From NCBI GenBank assembly GCA_001929475.1, contig LXFE01000643.1, positions 1 to 12,981 of the forward strand: 12,981 nucleotides of DNA. Reading direction: 5' to 3'. The position numbers and the translations under genes were made by a program. Below are positions 7,133 through 12,981 of the stretch, piece after piece (within the stretch, counting starts at the first letter, position 1; the number at the start of each line of letters is the position of its first letter). The DNA is from Neolecta irregularis DAH-3. Its lineage: Eukaryota > Ascomycota > Neolectomycetes > Neolectales > Neolectaceae. Under the pieces are notes generated by a model, which saw nothing but the letters and a program-made list of their open reading frames with translations, was not told the DNA's origin and made no database searches.

Positions 7133-10019
7133 TTATATCTCTACGCCATTTTTAGTCTGTGACCGAAGACGGGCCCCGGGAAACATCACATTCCACGACC
7201 TCGAATCCTGCTCGGAAGGTTGTGGTGGTGGCAAGTCATCATCTTCAAAAGATCTTTCTGTATGACCTCTTTTTGAGGCCACTGAGAGAGGCCTTGGTCC
7301 GGTCGGCTTTCTACTAGATTTTGACGGTGAAGTTCTCTGAAGACGAGCAGTGCTCCGATGGATCGGAACTTCTGCACTCACAAAAACATCCTCAGCGTGG
7401 CTAGAGGCAGCATAAGGATTGTTAACGATGTTATTCTGACGGGCCTATTTCATCCAATCAGAACAAATAGATTTGTAACTTACCTCCATATGTATCAAGG
7501 TTTCATGCATATGAGGGGGCAACTTTTCGGACGTCTTTTTGCGCAGAATCTTGTTCTCCTACATCAGCATGAAATATATGTCAGGCCTTACTTTATCCTT
7601 TTGAGCATCAACATTTTCGTATGGTTGTGGCGTAAAGTTGGTATCGAATTCTTCCCGGCCCCGAGGGGACTCAAACATAGGTGCCTGAACCTCTGGCTCA
7701 TCATAAATAATTTCCTCCACGACGTCATTGGTCTTGTTCTTCTCAAGCCGTTTGGTTCTATTCAATCTTCTCTTTGGCCGATCTCGTTCAGCTTGCTTCT
7801 CCATGCCTTTGCGTTCCTTCGATCGTTGCTTCCCTTCTTCTTGTCTTTGCCTTTCAACTTCGCTTTCCCATTCATCATCGGACCGGGATATCTCGGGGTT
7901 TTTTGGTTCTCCCTTTTGCACCTTGAAAGCTGCAAGTGCATCCGACATGAAGTCGGAGGTGATTTTGGAAAATCTCTTACCAAACGATTTTTTGTTTTTG
8001 GCGCTCGGCGTTATTGGACCTGAATCATGGTGGGCGTTCTCGTCATCATCTGCTTCTGAATATTCTTCATTCATCCGGTGAGGTTTCCGCGAAGGCGTAT
8101 TAGTTTTTGCGCGCTCTATGCGCTGCAGGTTATTCTTCAACGGCGATTTCGAGGGGGGGGTAGGCGGACCAGTTGAGTCCATTGAAAGTTTTGGTGAGTG
8201 TGCAGACTGAGGAGACCTTCCGCGGATCACTGGAGGTGTTTGCAGGCCAGTACTTCGATTTGGGACAAGCCGACTGCTTTCAGGGGCATTGCTTGAGTGG
8301 TCCAATCCACTAGTGAAATGTTGCGATGGAAAGGATTCTAATGACTGATTATGGAATGGGGGTGTCGGGTGAAATGAATCCTCCCAGACTCTGCGTTCAG
8401 ATAGAGGCATTGAACCAGGGGGCTGGGGTGAATTGAAGTGAGTTTGTGGAGTCCGCAAGGGGGGTTCATCTGCTAGTGTTTTAGCTCGGAAGCGATGCCA
8501 ACGACCACGTCAAAGAACACGTACCTTCGTCATACTCGTCATCGCCATGGATAGATTTGATCAATTTATCCCAATGTCTTTTCACTGAATCTTCGTCGAG
8601 ATCAAGATGCTCCTCACCCCGAGAGCGAATATCATGATGTGGAAACCTATTGGAGTCGCTTTCTGACGCGTCCACTTCGTCCATAAATGGACCCACTCTG
8701 CCCATCTTTTGTTCAATTTTGCGAACATCATATGCACTTAGGGTTAGCATGCTTCAAGTTGGGAGTATACACTTCTAAACATAATCGTTCAATCCGATCG
8801 AGTGCACGCTTTTTGTGCTTTCCTTGGCCGAAAAGCCGATCATATAGTGTCTTCTTTTCTTCTGGATCGACGGTCAATGACAACATTGGTCTTGGCCCTA
8901 GTGGTCTAGGGTAATCTGACGCCGAGAGCATGTTAATCTTGCGTTCGATCAGTTTGACCGTATCTTGTTCCTCCTCAGATATTGTTACTTTCAGCTCGTC
9001 TATGCCATGCTTAATTTCGGCGGAAAGTTGGGAAATTGTTCTCATAATTTCTTCATCTCGAGCATGTCTTTGAGCATCTTGGGTTGCAAGCTCAACATCA
9101 GAAACAACATCAATAGGCGCCATACATGGTTCATTAAAGTGAGAACATCTTTTGACATACTGTGACGACTTGCACCGCTCCACTTTGCAGGTGGTGGAGG
9201 GGTGCTCTCAGGCGACCATTGTGAATGTATAAATGTTCTTGAATGCCTAGATGCTGTCGGATTTCGAGACTTGCTGGCTCGAACAGTGATCGAACCTTCA
9301 TAATTATTATCTGAATCGTTCTCTTGGAAAAAGAGCGCAGTTTCTGGTGTCGCAAATTCTTTTGTATCCGGAGTAATATCATTTACACCTGTAAGAGTAG
9401 AAGTATTTTTAGGATCCAGTTGTTCTGGAGGAGTGATTACGGGGGGTTTTGGGGAAGTAATACCCTTGGTCCCGGTAAGGTTCTGACTCTTGCTCCCCTG
9501 AATGTCATTGAAGGCGGCAGCCCGTTCTTCTCGAAGCAGGCGAAGCTCAGGAAGAACCATTCGTTCAATTGCAGCACTGATGATTTGATCAAGAATGTCT
9601 GGATCAACATGAGTGAAATATGACTTTTCTCCTTTTTGAACAAAATTGCTTGGCGGGAACTCTGAGGATTTATGATCAGGCTCGGGAGAAGGATGACTTG
9701 GAAATGGTTTGAACTCACCGTCTCCGGGTATACTTCTTGCTCGAGTCCGTGAATTTGAAGGAGAAAGGTCCTTTACAAGTTCAGCTTCGTATACATAGGA
9801 TGAATCAGGTCGTGTCCTGGACTTGTGGGGTGAAGTGGGATTTATCCTGACAGTAACGCTGGGCCCACGATCCTTGCTGGTACGCTCGAAGTACTCGATC
9901 AACATGGCAGCCTTCTTCTTGTCTGGGATATTTGAGACGAGAGAAGGGACGGGAGATTGGGGAGAGGTAAGTGCCACAGAGGCGGGCGAAGTGGGCGCGC
10001 CATGCTGCTGGGCTGCCAT
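7133..10019 (-). CDS. Large low-complexity protein with charged helical segments, function unknown
   Basis: I do not recognise a characterised family. Best model, six exons: 10019-9126, 9090-8771, 8736-8525, 8472-7592, 7558-7484 and 7444-7133, about 897 residues. Introns are 35, 34, 52, 33 and 39 nt. The start M-A-A-Q-Q-H-G is the first ATG of the frame. Visible parts: an N-terminal segment K-K-A-A-M-L-I-E-Y-F-E followed by S-V-T-V-R-I-N-P (about 35-65); a likely helix around 139-175; a probable coiled coil at about 310-360 (E/D/I/L-rich); Ser/Pro-rich linkers; a K/R/E-rich block (about 675-740); a short segment E-N-K-I-L-R-K-K-T-S-E-K-L that is exon 5; and a C-terminus with W-N-V-M-F-P-G. 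No membrane span or signal peptide. A cytoskeletal or scaffold role would be a guess. Intron 1 is uncertain: the favoured splice (GTATGG, 9125 to 9091) uses a rare GAG acceptor. Confidence 0.8.
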
Positions 10020-10067
10020 TTAGGAGACGAGGGGGCAGCAGAGGACAGCAAAAGAAACGCAAGTAGC

Positions 10068-10082
10068 CTGCTGCTGCTGCTG
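10068..10082. repeat. CTG microsatellite (5 copies)
   Basis: Five uninterrupted CTG triplets on the + strand, in the 172-bp gap between the stop of the upstream - strand gene (10192) and the ATG of the downstream one (10019). It probably lies in the leader or promoter of the latter, where it reads CAG. Confidence 0.7.
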
Positions 10083-10191
10083 CCACTGTTGATGTTGTCT
10101 GTCTGTCACTGCCGGTGCTTGCCGGGGCGTCTGGATGGTGGCGGTGTGGATGTAGCAGGAGATAGGTTGCGATAGGCTGGCGCCACACCCG

Positions 10192-11738
10192 CTACTCCAC
10201 CGCCACCGCCCCTGCCGCTCTCGCCAGTCCCCGAAGCACCTCCTCGCTTGCTACAAGAACAGCCTGAGCCAGCGCAACATCGATGCTCTCGTCAGCCCGC
10301 ACACTCTTCCGCCTCACTGCCTCTGCTGCCCTTCTCCGTTCCCGTATACCCTCCTCTACCGCCTGCCCAAACTCTACCGGCCGGGTAATCTCCACGCTTT
10401 TGGTTTCAAGACCAATTCCAATCACCTCGCCCACCAGAAATCCCAACATGGCATTCATCACAACAGAACCATGCTGGCCATATGCCGGAAGGTACGCCTT
10501 CAAGATTCTTTCTTCCGAGAATTCTTTACTCTTCCGAAACGCTTCTTCGTTCATTGCGTCTGTCCTAAATATTGTCTCGGCCAATGCATATTTCGTATCT
10601 GGGTCCTGCATGTTCTATCCCTTCAGCCTTATATTTCGGGGCCGCGCATACAGTCCAAAATAACAAGAGATCCTGAAAATCGGATAACTCTGCACAAACG
10701 TCGTCTAGGAGCCTCTCAGGTTTGACAATCTTGTATAGCGAGTGATGAGCCGCGGCTCGAGCAAACTATGCATCTCAGTTTTGAATGGCAATACCAACCG
10801 ACCAGATCAATAAATCTGATTCTCAGCTTTAGGCATTCGTATCCGCCCCATGCTTTCAGTAAGTCGTCTTGGTCCTCATCTTGTTCAAATGTCACATGGT
10901 ACACTCCGGCCGCCAGCCGTTCATCTTCCTGGTCTTTTCTTTTGACAATGCGCTCGAATATGGGTTTCCAGGTGTCTTGTAAACCTTGAGCCGCATCATC
11001 TCCGGCATCTTTTGCAAAAGTTGCCTTGATTGCGGTACGGTATTGATAGTCTTGTTTAAACCAGAGTACTTTAAACAACAGGGTATTCTCCCCATCTAAT
11101 CAATTGGTTGTTTGAACCCATAAAAGAACGTACCCGTGTCATCAGGTTCTTCCCGCCAATCTCTCTCTAGTAAGTCCACAAAATGTTGAAGAAATAATAT
11201 CCATCGTCTCCAAGTTGATTTTTCCGTACAGCATGAGGAAAATGCCCAGCCTACTAGTTCCCAAACATTGTTGACTCTGTTAAATATATTGTCGTTCCAG
11301 CTAGGTGGTCCAGTTGTGCCATTATCGCCTTCCCCTTCCAGTCGCGGAGCTTTAGTTCTTCGGCGTGTCTTTCGAGACGGTTGTGCAGCCCACACTTTAT
11401 GAAAGTTTGCACCTCGAGGTCCTGCAGTTTGGAGAAGACGGCTTAGGATTCGAAAAGATTCAGAAGGAATGTCGATATCAGTTTCGATGGTATTGGGTAT
11501 TGAAGGGTGGACTAGAAGAGTTGTTAAAAGGACAATGTATCTAGTATCTGGAACTGTATGTGCGTCTTCTCGGCTAGTAATAAGACACGATAAAAGCGGG
11601 AGGGCGATATTATCTAAAAGTTGGCTACGGAGTTGCTGGGATTCTGGTACAAAGGCCTTCTTCACAAGAACCAGCGATCAAGTTATCGAGAGCCTTTGAT
11701 ATTGTTAAAATTGTGGGGTGTTTGGTGTCTTGAGGCAT
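10192..11738 (-). CDS. Conserved-looking fungal protein of unknown function
   Basis: Not assigned to a named family. It reminds me of uncharacterised ascomycete proteins with a V-G-W-A-F and R-R-W...D-W pattern (recollection, unchecked). Exons: first from 11738, then a segment ending 11134, then 11095-10803, 10765-10652 and 10614-10192. Introns 2-4 are 38, 37 and 37 nt and restore frame exactly. The product is about 465-468 residues, mainly helical: L-D-N-I-A-L-P-L-L-S-C-L-I near the start, an Arg/Lys-rich linker (about 110-125), W-E-L-V-G-W-A-F, W-R-R-W-I-L-F-L, Y-Q-Y-R-T-A-I-K-A-T-F, and an Ala/Glu/Arg-rich tail. No signal peptide or membrane span. The 5' end is unsettled: a 37-nt intron (11614-11650) fits the local splice style but removes plausible coding, while a 28-nt one (11644-11671) keeps it. 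A one-base error is also possible. Confidence 0.75.
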
Positions 11739-12091
11739 GGGTATTAAATAGATTGTATGCACATTCAAATTTGAGTGAAACCGCATTTTGCCAACTTGTA
11801 TGAATACTCATAAGATTATGGCAATTCACAGATAGTCCATCATAATAGTATAACATTATGGCAATTCACGGATAGTCCATCATGGAATTCAACTCATGCT
11901 CACAATCATATGGCTACAAGCTATTGGGGGTGTCAGGTATATATGAAAGTTTTCGTTCAGTATACACAAGAAATAAAACAAGGATTGCTACGCAAGAGAA
12001 CCAAAATAATCAAAAACTGAAAAACACCTCTACAAGCCCCTTGACCAACAGAACTACCAAAGGGGATAACTGACAAAAAGCGAAAAAGGAA
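11739..12091. other. Intergenic region with a direct repeat
   Basis: AT-rich DNA between the stop of the Opy2-like gene and the start of the next - strand gene. It holds the 29-bp direct repeat listed separately and an A-rich stretch (11965-12090). No open frame here has recognisable content. Confidence 0.5.
11815..11883. repeat. 29-bp direct repeat, 40-bp period
   Basis: ATTATGGCAATTCAC plus AGATAGTCCATCAT at 11815-11843 recurs at 11855-11883 with one change (A to G), separated by an 11-nt spacer. It lies about 80-145 nt upstream of the predicted start at 11738, so it may sit in that gene's promoter. Direct observation; function unknown. Confidence 0.8.
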
Positions 12092-12981
12092 TCAAGGCTC
12101 TTGTTTACTATCCGAGGCAGAAATTCTATGTTCGTCGGCAAAAGGGCTAGAGTTTGGGGGAGCGGGAAAGGTGAACGTGGAGCTTTGGTTGTCTGAGAAG
12201 GGGGAGTGAGTTTGGTCGTCTCTGCTGGTTGAAGATTGTGGACCTGAATGGAGACCGAGACCAAACACGGCCGGGGAAGGGATATCGAGTTTTATGTCGC
12301 GGGAAGCGCGCAATACGCTGCCGAGGCTGAAGCGGGAGCGTTCTTCGAAGCCGAGGTCCGGGAGAGGCGGCATTTTGGGGACTGGGGGCACGGTTGCGAG
12401 GCTTGGGCTTGCCTTGACGTTGACCAAGCTTGGCTTTGCGCGGACAGCAGTCTGCATTGGGGAAGCACGGGAGATGATTGCAGTGGCGCGGTACGCGGTG
12501 GTGGCGACGGAGGTGCGATCGCCGGCCGAAGAGCTGTGCGCAGAGGAGACGTATGAGGCACGGAGGAGCTCATCGGCGGAGAAGAATTGGTCGCCGTGCT
12601 TTGCGAGGGGGGTGTTTGGGCCGGAGCGGGGCGGGAGGGAAGCAGGGTTTGGGGTGGATCTGCCCGTGGGGATGTAGGCGATGGGGATGATGTTTGAAGC
12701 ACGGGTCAGGGCGGAAGAAGCGATAGAGGCGATGGTGTGCTGGGAGGACTAATGGGGTCAGGGGATGGCGTGGGGGAGGGCGGGGTACGCGACGGGCGTG
12801 GCACTGCAGGGGGTTGTAAGACTCCTGCTGCTGCTTCTCTGAGACGGACGTGGGGCGGCGGCGGCGGCGGCGTCTGAGGAGGAAGAAGAGGATGCCGAGC
12901 AGCAGCACGGCGAGGACGGCTGCGGCGAGGCTTGCGGCGATGGCCGGGGTGCTGCTGCCGGAGGAGCGTGCCGGGGCGGCT
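12092..12981 (-). CDS. OPY2: Opy2-like membrane anchor protein, C-terminal part (cut by window edge)
   Basis: Single-pass plasma-membrane protein. In yeast Opy2 anchors Ste50/Ste11 for the HOG and filamentation MAP kinase pathways. Visible exons: beyond 12981-12789 and 12748-12092, joined by a 40-nt intron (12749-12788; branch-like CTGAC, acceptor TAG). The first exon gives Ser-rich S-S-G-S-S-T-P, a membrane span (A-I-A-A-S-L-A-A-A-V-L-A-V-L-L-L-G-I-L-F-F-L-L) and an Arg-rich stop-transfer run, so the cytoplasmic side is C-terminal. The cytoplasmic tail opens T-I-A-S-I-A-S-S-A-L-T-R-A-S-N-I-I-P, then I-A-Y-I-P, and later has S-V-A-T-T-A-Y-R, a pattern I associate with filamentous-fungal Opy2-like proteins. 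It ends at TGA (12094-12092) after about 219 codons of the second exon. The N-terminal Cys-rich extracellular part would lie outside the window. Assignment is from memory of the tail motif; the intron is needed because the first frame does not reach the tail. Confidence 0.72.

Noticed and set aside
7358-8023. 221-codon + strand open frame
   Set aside because: It is antisense to exons 4-6 of the - strand gene, whose frame, introns and composition are convincing. The antisense translation looks like a mirror of charged codons.
12292-12702. 136-codon frame and the Arg/Pro-rich frame 12570-12748 on the - strand
   Set aside because: They overlap the Opy2-like second exon in other frames. The 12748-12092 frame carries the family motif and reaches the natural end.

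Overview
This window looks like nuclear DNA of a filamentous ascomycete (Pezizomycotina-type fungus). The genes are split by spliceosomal introns, spaced by a few hundred bases and carried one per promoter. Several products match fungal families: an isoprenylcysteine methyltransferase, an IFRD protein, and an Opy2-like HOG-pathway membrane anchor. I cannot name the species. The introns are remarkably short: nearly all that I can place are 33-40 nt (one is 52 nt), and they are also present in the broken gene pieces.

Left part (1-3890) is gene-poor and mosaic. It has no clear gene up to about 1725, but holds several hairpins and palindromes and a strand-skewed C-rich tract with 32-bp repeats. 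Next come a relic of the rRNA methyltransferase gene NOP2 (1727-2011, + strand), a purine-rich tract, a likely small secreted His/Gln-rich repeat protein (2394-2858, - strand, with a TATA box), another GC-rich tract, and a relic of the mitochondrial elongation factor gene MEF2/EF-G2 (3540-3884, - strand). The relics contain only internal pieces of their genes.

Right part (4272-12981) is ordinary gene space with five genes. On the + strand is a STE14/mam4-type isoprenylcysteine carboxyl methyltransferase (4272-5023), whose reading frame is rescued only by a non-canonical AT-AC intron. Facing it and running leftward on the - strand are an IFRD-family protein (5431-6897), a ~897-residue low-complexity conserved-looking protein of unknown function (7133-10019), a ~465-residue protein of unknown function (10192-11738), and the C-terminal part of an Opy2-like single-pass membrane protein cut by the window edge (12092-12981).

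The genes do not form a pathway cluster. Loosely, the methyltransferase (a-type pheromone, Ras and Rho maturation) and the Opy2-like anchor (osmostress MAP kinase signalling) both belong to membrane signalling. The most unusual signals are the AT-AC intron, the very short introns throughout, the hidden secreted repeat protein, and the gene-fragment mosaic on the left.
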